Shown here: piece by piece, positions 1 to 11,229 of the stretch | Numbering within the stretch: the first letter of the stretch is position 1 | How the letters are laid out: each line of letters starts with the position of its first letter | From: Kappaphycus alvarezii | Lineage: Eukaryota > Rhodophyta > Florideophyceae > Gigartinales > Solieriaceae | NCBI GenBank assembly: GCA_002205965.3 | Contig: NADL03000758.1 | Span: 868,001-932,000, forward strand | Reading direction: 5' to 3' | DNA: 64,000 nucleotides | Translations under genes and position numbers: made by a program | Notes under the pieces: generated by a model | Seen by the model: the letters and a program-made list of their open reading frames with translations, nothing else | Database searches by the model: none | What the model was told of the DNA's origin: nothing

Positions 1-1385
1 GAGAGTCTTGAGTTAATACATCTGCCCCAGTCGGCATCAACGGAAGCACCAATGGATTGAGTAGTGATACCATATGTACTGCAGTAGTGCAAATCGAATT
101 GGCTCGAGTCATTGAGATACCTGAGGAAACTTTTCACCAATTTACAACGTCTTTCAGGGGGAGTGTGGACCTGAAGAGCAAAACCAGAAACCGGGAATGA
201 TAAGTCTGGGCGAGTGGAGACAGTAAAGTATAGTAGTCCGCTAATAATACTCCAGTAAGTATGATGGTCATCAGAGGAGAGCAATGGCTCCTCACAGAGC
301 GCTATAACCAATTGCTGGATGTCCATCGGAAGTAGAGCCAAGAAGGCATTCAATTTTTGCATTCCATAGGCCTTCAGGAGCTTATTTCAGTAACATTTCT
401 GGTCATGGTCTGATGCCAAATGGAGAACGAGTAATTTTCCAGCCGATGAAAGACCTCAGTGCTCCGAAGAACTTGATTTCAAAAGTTGATGCGAGGAAGT
501 CTTTCAGGCTTTTGAGAATATCGTAGGAGTTTGTTGCGAAAGCCATGTCATTATTCAAACAGCCAAATAAGGTATGAATTATTCTTACGGAGGAATTACA
601 GCCGTTGGTCGAAGTTAGACGCGTGCAAACCCCATTTGATGATCTTATCATGGAGATATGGAAAGTGTATACCTCCTGCTTGTTTTGCTCCATATATACA
701 TTTACCCAGTTTACAAGCTTGCCCAGGCTTTGCGAAAGTTCGAAAGGAATCTGTCGGCTGTTCCTTGTAGATTATAATGTCCAATGTTCCGTATGTAGAT
801 ACCTTCTAGAATGATGTTTCTGGCAGCGACAAGGGCAAAATGGAGTCCAATTGTCTCTTGAGAGGCAAATGGTGCATAGATGATTTCTGGGTCGTAGTCA
901 AAGTATGACTTTTGACGGTCCCCCTTAAGGTGCAGCGAGCCTTTGGCAAGTATTGTTCACCAGTAGAGTCCAAAGGTTAGCGCAAAATGCCCAGTTAAAT
1001 AGCAGAGGTCTTACTGCAGCGGTTCTGGATACGTAGGACCAGTTTTTTTTTGATCAAGGCACTCTATTCTCGATCGATGGCCTCAGCCCATTGCAGTATG
1101 TCACAAGCCTCTGCGAAAGTAGATGGTTCAGTTGCCGAGTCTGCGATAGCCTTTGCCTTCGGAAAACCAATTCTGGGTTCTGCTGATGGATCGAAATCAT
1201 GCATTTCAATTCTGTGAGCTGGGTAAGAAAATCGACTTTGGCCTCTTTTTTCATGGTATGACCTTCTGATGCGACCATTTTTTTCGTCTTCCATGTGTTT
1301 GCGATAGAAATTGATGAAATGGCCAGGTTTCTCACAGTAATGACAGGCTTCTTGATTCCTATTATTTTGACTATTATACAGTCCA
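1..1385 (-). pseudogene. copia zinc knuckle, RT and RNase H, partial
   Basis: The knuckle near 1380-1330 reads CHYCEKPGHFINFY, so the last metal ligand of CX2CX4HX4C is Y instead of C. The RT N-terminus follows at about 1190 (STFAEACD then WAEAIDRE, the usual lead-in). Further RT blocks are KARCTLRGD near 940, YKEQPTDSF near 760, PGQACKLGKCIYGAKQA near 710, and FEIKFFGALRSFIGWKITRS near 460. RNase H appears at the left edge as KSFLRYLNDSSQFDLHY and GASVDADWGRCINSR. Several frames are needed, so this is a broken pol. The YVDD-type box has decayed to NNDMAFATNS. Confidence 0.8.
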
Positions 1386-1561
1386 TCAAGACCACGTCCT
1401 CGACCATATCTGTCTCTTCTATGCCAAGAACCTCGCCCTTTTCCACGACTGCTTCGTATAGAAGCATCAGATATCTGAGATTGAATTTGGGGCTACTTCT
1501 GGGGTATTCGTTATGAGCGTTATTCGGATTTGAACGTCGGGAAAGTTCGCCTTGGATTGCG

Positions 1562-2223
1562 CTAATGACATTTCAAATGATTATTTGTTATTGAAGATAC
1601 CATAGAAAAGGCGACAAATGACGGCGGCAGAGATCTGATAAGTTCTGATGTCTTTTCTCGGTCTGGTAATTTCTGGTCGTACGTTGCGAGCTCTCTACAT
1701 ATACTTTTGAATTCTGTGAAATGCTTGTGCCAGTCTTTTGTTTCGTCAAAAACCAGCATGTACAACTTGTTCCTGGTGTTTCGAATTGCCTGCTCATTGG
1801 TGCAGTGTAAATGCGTTTCAGCTCGTTCCCTAGGTCCAGAGCTGTTTTGGAGTCGTCGTCTGCAATGAGTCTAGCTTGTGCCATAGCGGAAGCACTAAGG
1901 CCGAGGGTAATGAAGCTTTTCGACTTTGCGAAGAGTTTGGTCCATTCACCTAGCAATCCAGATGAAGGAGAGACTGGATTGCATCTCAAGCCAATCATTG
2001 CAGGATCATCGGCTCTAAGAATGGCTCTAATTCGCCTTGCCCAGGTGATGTAGTCAGATGGCTTTTCAAGCGGTTCGACACGAAACAGGCTCTTTGATTC
2101 CTTTGAGGGATCATGCTTGCTCTTAGATTGTAAATGACTATCAGCCTCTTGGCTATTAAAGTTCTTGATCTTGAGTGCTTGAGTAGTTGAAGAGAGTCGG
2201 ACTCCCGGCCCCTGGATCGTCAA
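1562..2223 (-). pseudogene. copia gag, frameshifted
   Basis: The first frame (2223 to about 1770) reads through a UBN2-like gag region with PSDYITWARRIRAILRA, where W sits in the usual copia gag context, and ASAMAQARLIADDDSKTALDL. A frame change near 1770 passes to a second frame with DWHKHFTEFKSICRELATYD and IRSLPPSF, the classic gag block that precedes the zinc knuckle. Gag would form the cytoplasmic virus-like particle of the element. The frameshift could be mutation or assembly error. Confidence 0.75.
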
Positions 2224-2229
2224 TGAGTG

Positions 2230-3980
2230 AGACTGCGATTTCTAGAGTTGACTGACTCTTCCCTGCGCTAGCCCGAGCGAGTGTTGTGCACCAACAATTG
2301 ACGTGAAGGATCACTTAAAGTACGGACTCTTGGCCCCGGTAAGTGACTCCGGGTGTGACGCGAATTTCAGCTACCACTACCTACTTCCACGCGAAGTAAA
2401 ACAGGCGCAAAATGATCCCTACGAAGCCTCTACAGGAGGGCTACTAAGCTTACGGATTTTCACACCCGGTACCTATCTGGATTCTTGCGAGAAGTTGCTC
2501 AGTCAAGCCTCAGCGCAATTGAAACGTTTCGGTACGTACAACACCACGTCAAATCACCTTCCCGCGTTTCTAAACCATTATCCGCGCAGATGAGCGAAGT
2601 TCAATCCTGTTAGGTAGAGATCAGCTGTGTCAGGATCTCCTTGTTTCACGTTGCCTCCGCTTACGCTTTGGTTGGTTTTAAGTCCAGTGGACTTTGAAGT
2701 CAAGTAATGAATGAACGGTCGACAAGTGTACTTTACATATTCCAGAGCTAGATGTTCCGACAGGTCCGGATTAATTCAACCATGACAATTGTCGATGGCC
2801 GCAAGACAGCGAAGATGAAGAGACAGAATAGGCCTTGAATGGGAAAATAATAAAGATGAAGGAAGTCGTTATAGGGAGGATGATTGATCGAAAGAAAGAT
2901 AGTGAAAAGAGGAAAATCAGCGTAGAGGCAGAGTTGGAGATGGGTAGTGACAGAGAGGAGAATAATGCGAGTGATGGTTTAGGCGATGCTACCATGTAGA
3001 AAGTTGGAATTCGTTGTTGTTGTTGTTGATGGTCAGTCACAAAGACGCCTTGAGTGTTCTTTTTATAGAGAAAGATTGTCGAGGGCTGCTAGAGAGTTTC
3101 GGCACCTGAGAAGCAGTGAGCGTTCGACTGGCTACCATCCCCTTGTCCAGAGGTGCTTTTCAGGAAGGTGCTGGCCAATAATAAAATAGCTCCCGACTGG
3201 GCTGTACAAATTTGGCTCTTCCATGAGCTACTGTATGTACGAATAAAAGGCCATGTCTTCCCATGTACGTACGAATATTCCAACACCACCTTCCTCATTA
3301 TATGTACAGTACTGTATGTACAGTACATTACGTGCGTATTCTGCACTGTACTACTTTGCCAGCATGGCATTGTACTGTAAAAATTGCTGTCGGACGTTAG
3401 CACCCCAATTTAGTTCGAGAGAGTGCCACCAAACCACCTTACATAAGCTTTTTGGCAATAGAGAGCTTAGCATCGACTTTTCTGAAATAAATATGACTAA
3501 GTTACTCATTATAAGGACAAAACTGTCACGACGTAATGAAAAATTGGTTTCAAATGGATTACTAATTGCTGAAATCGCGCCTGTTAGTGAAGACACGTGA
3601 AATGAACTTTGGAGGCAACCGAACATCGTTATCCTTACCCCCCTTACAGATAGCTTCGGCCCTCTGCTCAACAAAAAATATACCATCCAATCCATCGAAT
3701 CAATCCACTTCCTACCCGTTCTCCGCCACCCCTCCTTGCCCTGAAGTCTCCAACTCCTTATGAAGCCCAATCATAACAAGCACCTAGCGGTACACTCGTT
3801 ATCCTCGAAGAACAACCCTCTATTACAAAACCGCGGACCTCCTTTCCCATTCTTCTTCCATGAATCTTCCGCCGCAGCAGAAAACTTAGACTTACCCGCT
3901 TCGAGCACTTACTATGGCGCTTTATATACCAAAAACTATGCTGCGGTCAATTAACTCGATGCAACCATTGCATCCGCTGC
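2230..3980. other. Intergenic, no gene recognised
   Basis: An open frame at 2303-2593 (plus, 96 codons) has no recognisable family and may be chance. Around 3010 there is a short (TTG)n run. At 3300-3330 the sequence carries alternating GTACAGTAC/ACTGTA motifs seen throughout the window. From 3690 the plus strand becomes C-rich as it approaches the Myb-like gene. No LTR ends or tRNA were found here. Confidence 0.5.
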
Positions 3981-3984
3981 GTCA

Positions 3985-5260
3985 ATGCAACCCGCCGCGA
4001 CCATCCCAATGGCTTCTTTTACCTTCTCCGCCGCTGCAACTATTACCCCCGCTGATGCCTTCTTCCCTCTCGCTGCTAGAACCACCACCCCAGCTGCTCC
4101 CGTCTTCCCCAGAGCTGCAAGCACCTCACCCATCGATGTGAATATTTCTCCGCTGGCACCGAATCCACCTACCCCAATTATGGAACAATTCCAACGCTGG
4201 TGTTCCTATCCTCCCGTCTTCTGAAGTGGCCCAAACGGCTGCTTTCGCTACCACAGGACACATTGATGCAACCATTATACCTACTACTTCACTTACCCTC
4301 CTTGCTCCTGCATCCACCATTTCCCCTGCGGCAATCGCCGTCCAGGCCATTAGTACAACTGCAATGCAGGCTGCACGCACTATCTCTGCTTCCGCAGTTA
4401 CTACATTCACCGCTGTTGCAGCCAAAATACCCGACGCTGTAATTAATACCTCCCCCACAACTATCTCCCCAGTTGTTTCGGCGGAAGAAGAAGTAACATT
4501 TATTATAATAACTCCAAGAAAGGAACGACAGGGAGGCCATGCAAGATTTACTCTTGGAGAAGATTTGGTGCTTGTCAGAGAGGTAGCAGCTGCAAAATCG
4601 TACGGCACCACCTTGTGAAGTGTTAGTCGAAAGTTTGAGGGGACGGGAGTAGGCTAACAAAAAAATTTTATCTAGCGTGGGTGACAGAGAAGTGTGTGCG
4701 GGATAGATACAAGCGTCTTCAGTCGGCGTTTGACGAGTCCGATAAAGGGATCAGTTTAGGTTTGGGGTTGAGGGGAAGTAGGAGAAATAGATGAAATACT
4801 AATTATGTATAAAGTGGCACGAGACGACGCAGATGCCAAACGGGGAGCGGAAAAGCTGGCAAAGAGGGAATTTGATGACGAAAATGAGGAGATAGGGTGG
4901 TAATTGTGTTCCTTGGCAACAAGCAGAGGTTTCGAGTGAGAGTAATAACCGCAGCAATAGGGGGAATTCCGGGGACTCTTCCGATCGCGTCAATGAAAAA
5001 TGCAGCGAGTTGTCGGCCCTGCGAGCGAGATAGAGACGATTGCAATGCACCTTCGCTACGCTTATTTAGCACGGATCAAGTTGGAAAATGAAAAGCTAGC
5101 CTTAGAGAAAGAAAAGATGGACATGGAAATTATAGAGGGAGAAGGAGCGGCAATAACGGCGGGATGACCTGAAATAAAATCAGGAACTAGAACTTGCCAA
5201 GTTACGTTTGATGATGGAGATTTTTGACAAGAAACAGAATTGAAATCCATTGATTCCTCT
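3985..5260 (+). pseudogene. Myb/SANT-like protein with C-terminal coiled coil, degenerate
   Basis: The N-terminal part (3985-4500) is a low-complexity Ala/Thr/Pro/Ser stretch. At about 4540-4600 it reads ARFTLGEDLVLVREVAAAK, which fits the F(S/T)xxEDxxLLREV helix of Myb/SANT-like DNA-binding domains found in eukaryotic and transposon-encoded proteins. After a frame change the segment at 4690-4790 reads VTEKCVRDRYKRLQSAFDE and the following glycine-rich tail, matching the next helix of that domain family. A third piece near 4810-4880 (DADAKRGAEKLAKREFDDEN) and a fourth near 5055-5130 (LARIKLENEKLALEKEKMDM) are charged and coiled-coil-like. Stops occur between the pieces. Whether it was a host regulator or a transposon accessory protein is open. 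Confidence 0.5.
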
Positions 5261-5930
5261 CGCGCACAAATAAATACTGCGAACTCTGAGATGGGTTTAG
5301 CATTTACTGAGGTAAGAGGAAGGGAGTACGTGGTCCTGATGTTTAGGATCCGTACAGCGTTCCGAGGCAAGCGAGGTGGTTGCAATGGATGCGACTTCTT
5401 TTGCGTGGCTCTGTTGAGAACACGCGGCATTGGGGCTCTTAATTAGCGTCCAAGAGAGATTCGAGAACTCGTAGTAGGAATGCTGAATCAAGGTAGGAGC
5501 TGCGTATGAAGGTGTTTAGGGTGTAGTTAGCAATGGATGGGTGGGCGTCAGAGGAGAATGCCGAGGATTGCAGCGTGATTGAAGTTCCTGAAGTGGCCGC
5601 AGATGCAAGTCTGAGGATAAGCCGTCCTGTATCCAGTTAGGATGAGCGTCATCCCACGGTAACGAGTGGAGCTATCACATCGGATGCTCTCTCCTTGTAG
5701 GGTGAGAAAGATGCACTCGCACCCTCTTGGTTCTTTGCTCGTGCGAGTCTCTTTACGTTCCCCTCGCCTCATTATTACCCCAGTACGCATATATGCTCCT
5801 CGATTTTCCGCTATGGCGCCAATTTTTTCTTCAATATACTTCATGAGCCAGGTTCAAGTACTTTGCAGCGAAAGTGGAGCGCATCTGAAATATCTTGATT
5901 TCTGCTGCGGATAAATAAAGTTACAAATAT
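5260..5930. other. No gene recognised
   Basis: Short frames exist on both strands, for example 5666-5914 plus and 5548-5844 minus, which overlap and resemble nothing I know. I see no repeat ends. It separates the Myb-like remnant from the Harbinger remnant. Confidence 0.4.
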
Positions 5931-6800
5931 CGTTCTTTCATAGCCGCTAGGTAAGAGACCTAACAGGGTACTCCAATACTTTCTTGTTTCGCTTAGAGTC
6001 CTCTGCGGTAAAATACGCTCTTATCTCCTTAAAAATTCACAACAATGTCTCCCTTCCTTTAGCCATGCCGTTGTTGAACGCAATTTGATGCGATTGCGAG
6101 TATCTTCCTTGGTAAACGTTTCAAGAAAACATCGGCGATTGTAACCACTGTTCCCGTAAAGGCAATATCTTCTAGTCTCTTGTTCCAGCACAGTCGGAAG
6201 TGTATCTTCTATTCCACTCCGACACCAAAAAGTCCATCCATGACGGTGCCCTTCTAAAGGTCCGTGCGCATACGGTATAATTCCATATGGTGCTTTTACC
6301 GTCTGAAACTTCAGGGAATGGTTACTTTCGTGACCATTTTATGCCACGAGCTGTATCTGTGATCTGTGTGATCCGCTCGGGCGAGCAATGACTATCACAG
6401 TTCCATCTACAAAACCGACAGAGTTTGTAAGTAAGTTTAGCTTTGCTCTGATTTGATCTGCGTACATCCCGGTATGATTCATAAACTGGTGAGATAGGAG
6501 ACTGTTAAGAGGTTGCTTCTCGTTGCTATTAACATTATAAGACCTCTTAAAAGAATTCTGAAAGCTGTGATGAGTGTTTTCCAAACAAACCCTCCAAATC
6601 TCCCCAGCGTGATGGCGTCGGTAATCAACTTCGTGTAATGCAGCAAACTAGCACCTGTGTTACATCATATCGGCTTCTTTTTGTCGCAGACTGGTAAGTA
6701 GACCCGAAAAATTACCTCAATGAATTTGCAAATGTGCAGTTTTTTCCAAGCGGAAAAGAATAAGGCAGTCTTTGTTACTTGGAGCGTTGAAGATGAATGT
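5930..6800 (-). pseudogene. PIF/Harbinger-type DDE transposase remnant
   Basis: On the minus strand the first DDE block reads NSVGFVDGTVIVIARPSG (about 6430-6380), the hallmark GFVDGTxxxIxRP of PIF/Harbinger transposases. It is followed across frame changes by HSLKFQTVKAPYGIIPYAHG and PLEGHRH (about 6320-6240), then LYGNSGYNRRCFLETF (about 6160-6110), where G/N replaces the expected GD. A C-terminal piece near 6080-5960 can be read as FNNGMAKGRETL and KEIRAYF, matching the family's last helix. Several frames are needed, so it is inactive as written. I found no terminal inverted repeats or TWA target duplications. Confidence 0.7.
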
Positions 6801-8620
6801 GAGCTTGACAGGCTGATTTTTTTGCTGCGGTGAGGCATGTTGGCAACGTCTAACCAAGAGGGAATTGAAGTTGCTAGCCGCAGTGCTGACTGCTATAGAG
6901 GATGAGAAAGAATCGTTTCTGTCAGTTACGCGTCGCTTAAATATTATGAGGAGGACATTATTTCAATTCCGAAGCCGCTGTTGGCACTTTTCCTCAGTAT
7001 AGTCCTTTAATCTTCCTCCTGTCACGGTTGCGCCCAGAACACGACAAGTATACTTTGATTGATGTCGATAGTACCATTGATATCAACCAAAGCGGTAGTA
7101 ATATCGCTACAGTGTAATTCTCCTATTTACCAACTTAAAATTGGACGGCGTAAATACCCGCAAGCATGATGACGACAACATTTCACTAATTTTTCTGGAC
7201 ATCTCAAGATAGTCGCAACCCCAATTTTATTCAGAATTTCTTAAAGCGTAATATTTCTAATAACTCAGCTGTTGTGCTCAGCTATACCAAAAAAGATTTT
7301 AAAAACCCACTTCATCAATCGGCGCAGCCACCGAATTAAAAAATTGTGGACGGCTGTATTTATCCTCATCATGAATCAATGGAAACATACCCAAACGCGA
7401 GTAGGACTCCCGTACTAGCATTAACTTCAAGAACCATCTAACTATTTTGGACAGTTTGGATTCGCTTTCATGTATCAGTCGCTGACTAGACAAAAGAGAA
7501 ATATCTCTGTAATAGCGACTTATGGAAGCCCCATGGGAATGGAGAGTGATAAAACTCTATATCGTGATTAATTTATGGAAAAGCAGTTCATCGTTGTGAC
7601 CAGAGTTCAAAAATTTCCGTATCTGCTCCACAGATCAGTGACCGGGAGTCTCTTCGCTCATTGATAGCATCGGAAGGCAAGACGAGTTGCAGCATGAGGA
7701 AGGATTTAATGATGAATCTTGGAAGATATACTTGCAACACTCTTTAGTGTCTAGATTTTTCCGTTGAGCACATTATCTACTCGCGTGATGCTTCCTGGAA
7801 GACCAATCTGAAATTTTGTCTCCCTCGTTCCTTTTTCAGCAGTCCAGGAACCTCATTGGGCCGAGTCATTTACAAGGAATACTTCGCACTTCGCACCTGC
7901 GAACCCTGGGAGTATGCAATTTTTGAATCTGCCATGCACATCACACCGTACATGTCCAGGAAAAGGGTGAAGGAATATGACTGAGGCAATTCAAGATTTG
8001 CCAAAATTACCGGTTTACTTGTGCAACTCATTTTTTGTGCCAACAAACAGAGGAATATGGCATCTCCATTGGGTGGGGTAAGTAAGCTACAATTCTGCTG
8101 ACCTTAACGTACAATGCGTCGGTGGATGAACTAATCAGGTTGTTTAAATATTTACATACTCTGTTAATAATGCAAGAATAAGCTTCTCATTATTTCAATA
8201 TAAAAAAATGGGGCGCGCAGTCAAATAAACATTCAATCATTAGACAAAAGGGTGCGGGCTGCTTATTTAACATTCAGTCTCAGCTCGCACACACTCGACT
8301 ACGCGCAGGATTTTCTACAGCGTTCTAAATCAGTTCTGTCCAATTCTTTGTCCTGCAATCTGCAACCAATAACTTTCCTGTCATGTACTAAAGCTTTATT
8401 GATACAGTCTCAATGTATTATTTCGTAAGTAATAACAAAAAACTATGTGTTTGTTACATTGCGTAACCTTATTTCCTGTGCAAAGCGAATCGCCATCTGA
8501 TTTTTTCTTTCGTGTAATCCCTTTTGCGACCAACCTTGACCTTCGGCGACCCATTCGACCGTGAGAGTCTTATTTGACATCATAGGTCTATCTAATTATT
8601 CCAAAATATGCACAGGTTTG
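6800..8620. other. AT-rich repeat-like DNA, no gene recognised
   Basis: No frame here longer than 64 codons looks coding. Parts may belong to the RT/RNase H end of the copia copy to the right, since that element's pol should continue in this direction, but I could not find RT catalytic motifs. Stops are dense on both strands. Confidence 0.4.
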
Positions 8621-8969
8621 TCAATAGTAGCATGATTTCTTCTGCTGTACAGTCAGTCCATTACTCTTTGAGATAAATTTCCATCGCTCCCTCGTATGAA
8701 TCTGGAACTTTCTTGTCGTTGAAATGGTTGAGCATCTGCTTAGTAAAGAAATATACCATTCCATTGATGTGACTACGCTTCGGTAAGCCGGCACGGCGTT
8801 TACGGTTTCTACGTGTTTCCATGCAATTAGGTGGTCCTCATTGTTGCTAATCGGATTTTGCTCTCTATTGGCATCCACTACTGAGTATTTGTAACCAGAA
8901 GTGTACCAGTCTGAACTTCTTATTCATCATGAAAAGTAGTATTAACTTCTGCGGTGTCCCCAGAGTAAG

Positions 8970-9790
8970 TCAGCGATAACGCATTGGAATGTGCCCCATA
9001 AATGTGACATCACGGGATACAATTATACCCTTTAGATGAAGTACATGGATTCGATTTGTGCTTGGTGTATCTTCACCGATGTAATTTCCGTGCAAAAACT
9101 TAGTGCAAAACTCGTCTCTGTAGTATCGGGTCGTTTTGTTGACCTTCAAGTTGGTACCGAAAAATCGCAAATCCGAATAGATCTATTTTATTGCCTACCA
9201 AAGCATCCCATGATGTATTTTCGGAAAAAAACTACGAGACTAATTCCTCAGCGCGCGATTGTACACATGAACCACACTGGTCAACGCTTCTGCCCATAAA
9301 TTTTGCAATTTTAGAGATTCATTGAAGCATGCAGTTCTTCAAGTATAGTTCGTTTCCATTCTGTTATGGTGCGGTTAAATCCTTCAGCCCTGTAACTAAG
9401 CTCTGTTGAGTACGGAGGGGTAGGCTGATGCTCTATTCTCTTGCCCGCAAAACATTCCTCAATTCCTTTGCAAATGTATTTTTGAGCTCGATCAGAGCTT
9501 ACTTGTCCAGCCAGGTAGCGGCATTTTTTTCAGCTTTTTCGACTAGAGCGATAATGGGAGCAGGAGTTTCAGATCGCTTAGTTACCAGAAAGCACCATGC
9601 AGCACCAGAGGGGTCATCAATAAAAGACACATTGTATTTTTCGCCAGTCTTTCTGTGGCAGTTATGGGCCCCATTCTATCACTGTGAGTAAGCATAAGTA
9701 CGTCGCTACACTTCTTCTCCTTGCAAATATGTAGAGTGGATGCAGTCTTGCCGGCACAGCATTCATGGCAAATGTCAGATATCTTGGACT
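8970..9790 (-). pseudogene. copia integrase, frameshifted
   Basis: Reading down from 9790, the Zn-binding end shows CHECCAGKTAST followed by LMLTHSDRMGP, the catalytic-core opening with its first aspartate. Next comes YNVSFIDDPSGAAWCFLVTK (about 9640-9580). The third block, about 9450-9330, is HQPTPPYSTELSYRAEGFNR, which matches the family block HxxTxPYSPEQNGVAERxNR with E retained. The C-terminal domain at 9170-8990 contains STNRIHVLHLKGIIVSRDVTF, the typical copia integrase end. At least two frame changes and stops interrupt it, so the enzyme cannot be made as written. Confidence 0.8.
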
Positions 9791-10911
9791 TCCCAGTTAG
9801 TCAAAGTTGATAAGCGGACTCTATCTTGGCCATCCTTCTCAATGTGTCGATCGCAGTGTGAAATGTTAGAATATACATCAGTTTCATGTCATTTTAATGT
9901 CATATACTGAAGAATAAGTACGTGGACTTGCTCGCTTGCATGGATTTCATTTCAATAAACTCAGTGATGCGATGATTTTTGCGTGATCCAATCATACTCG
10001 TCTCGCGGCCTGCGGCTGTAGTTATCGAATTAGATCTCTCTAAGTAAATTAGAATATGATAGGAGCTGATTGTGTGAGGGGAAGAGACATTTTGTTCGTC
10101 CGTAGTTCAGGCGTGTATGCTACATTTTCAGTCCAAAGATTGTCTTCTTTCCATTTCAGTTCTGCTCAGGTCACGCTGCCCCATAGCCTACTTTTTTATT
10201 TAAGAAACGTTTTAAGCATTCTGTACACTATCTCTGTTACAATTGACAAAATTCGATGAAATGTAATGCTAATTAGTCATATGGAGACTAGCACAGCTGT
10301 CAAGGAACCATTTCTTTCGCAATTTGTCTGAGCTTGCGTAGTTTCCAGACGAAATAAAGGCAATATGCACCTTTTTGCTTCCTTTTCGGATTCATGTACG
10401 TCAGTGTGATCGATAAATCATTGCTTGAGCTACTCGAGAACCTCTCCGGGAAGTTTCAGCTGATAACTATGCTTTGTAGCCTTGTGGTTGTCGTATCAAT
10501 CGTTTACAAAATATCTCTTGCGGGGAGCTGACAGGTTGTATTACTTCTTGTATTGGGATCTGGTGACAAATGCACTTCCTCACGCTCATCGTGCGAGCAT
10601 AAGAATTTATTCCTTGCTTCCCCCAAAAATCCGTCTTAGCATGACTCTAACCGGCCTACCACCCTCTTGAATGATAGGACGTGTTCTCCTTGTAGTATCG
10701 TTCTGAAAACATCCTGCTCTTTCCTAAACCCGCTTCACAGGGCGAGATTCTTTTCACTGTCCGAAAAATGTTACCCATCCATTTGAAGCACATTTTAAAT
10801 ATCAGGTATTGGCTGCACAAATGCACCTATGTTTTTTAGTCCTCCATTTCGAGTGCAAACGGGCGTTTTCGAAGGGTAAGCTGACTCGCTTTGCATTTTC
10901 CTTTGTTTCAT

Positions 10912-11208
10912 CTATTGCATGGTGTCCCAGAAATATTTGAGTGTGTTCTTTCCCATTAGTTCAGGTGCCCATGTTTTTTTGTCAATTTTCAATATAATTT
11001 CTGCCAAACACTGGAGTTTTTCACGAAGTTGCTTGGCCTTTGCAGCTTCGTTGGAAACTTCCTCCTGGCTCCCGTCGACATAATTCCAGAGACTTTTTGC
11101 CCCAGGACCAATTGCAATTTGTTTGACCAGAATAGAAAGTTCCTCTTTGTGAACTTCTCGATTGCGTATTTGGTGTTCATTCTGTGGCAGCCCACATGCG
11201 ATACTCAA
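10912..11208 (-). pseudogene. copia gag N-terminal fragment
   Basis: A frame reads NTKYAIEKFTKRNFLFWSNK (start near 11183), and a second overlapping frame continues as GAKSLWNYVDGSQEE and NEAAKAKQLREKLQCL. These are the DUF4219/UBN2 opening blocks of copia gag: a W inside the F-x-x-W-x-x-K/R box, then LW-x-x-V-x-G. The frame change falls near 11105. No gag C-terminus or knuckle was found downstream. Confidence 0.7.
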
Positions 11209-11229
11209 GTTTTCCCAAATTTATGTTAA

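Larger units (their letters stand above)
1..2223 (-). mobile_element. Degenerate Ty1/copia element without PR and IN (copy 1)
   Basis: Read on the minus strand the span holds gag (2223 to 1562), a zinc-knuckle segment (about 1380 to 1300), the start of reverse transcriptase (about 1190) and RNase H running off the left edge. Protease and integrase, which normally sit between knuckle and RT in copia, have no room: only about 100-150 bp separate the knuckle from the RT start. Frame changes and stops break the coding sequence. No LTR is visible in the window, so the right boundary is set at the gag start. Superfamily assignment rests on gag and RT motifs. Confidence 0.8.
8621..11210 (-). mobile_element. 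Degenerate Ty1/copia element (copy 2)
   Basis: On the minus strand gag lies at 11208-10912 and integrase at about 9790-8970, the order expected for copia. The gap between them (10.9-9.8 kb) should hold gag C-terminus and protease but is too decayed to read. LTRs were not identified. The downstream frame at 8878-8621 is probably the IN-RT linker or RT debris. Its gag differs from copy 1, so this is a different lineage. Confidence 0.7.
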
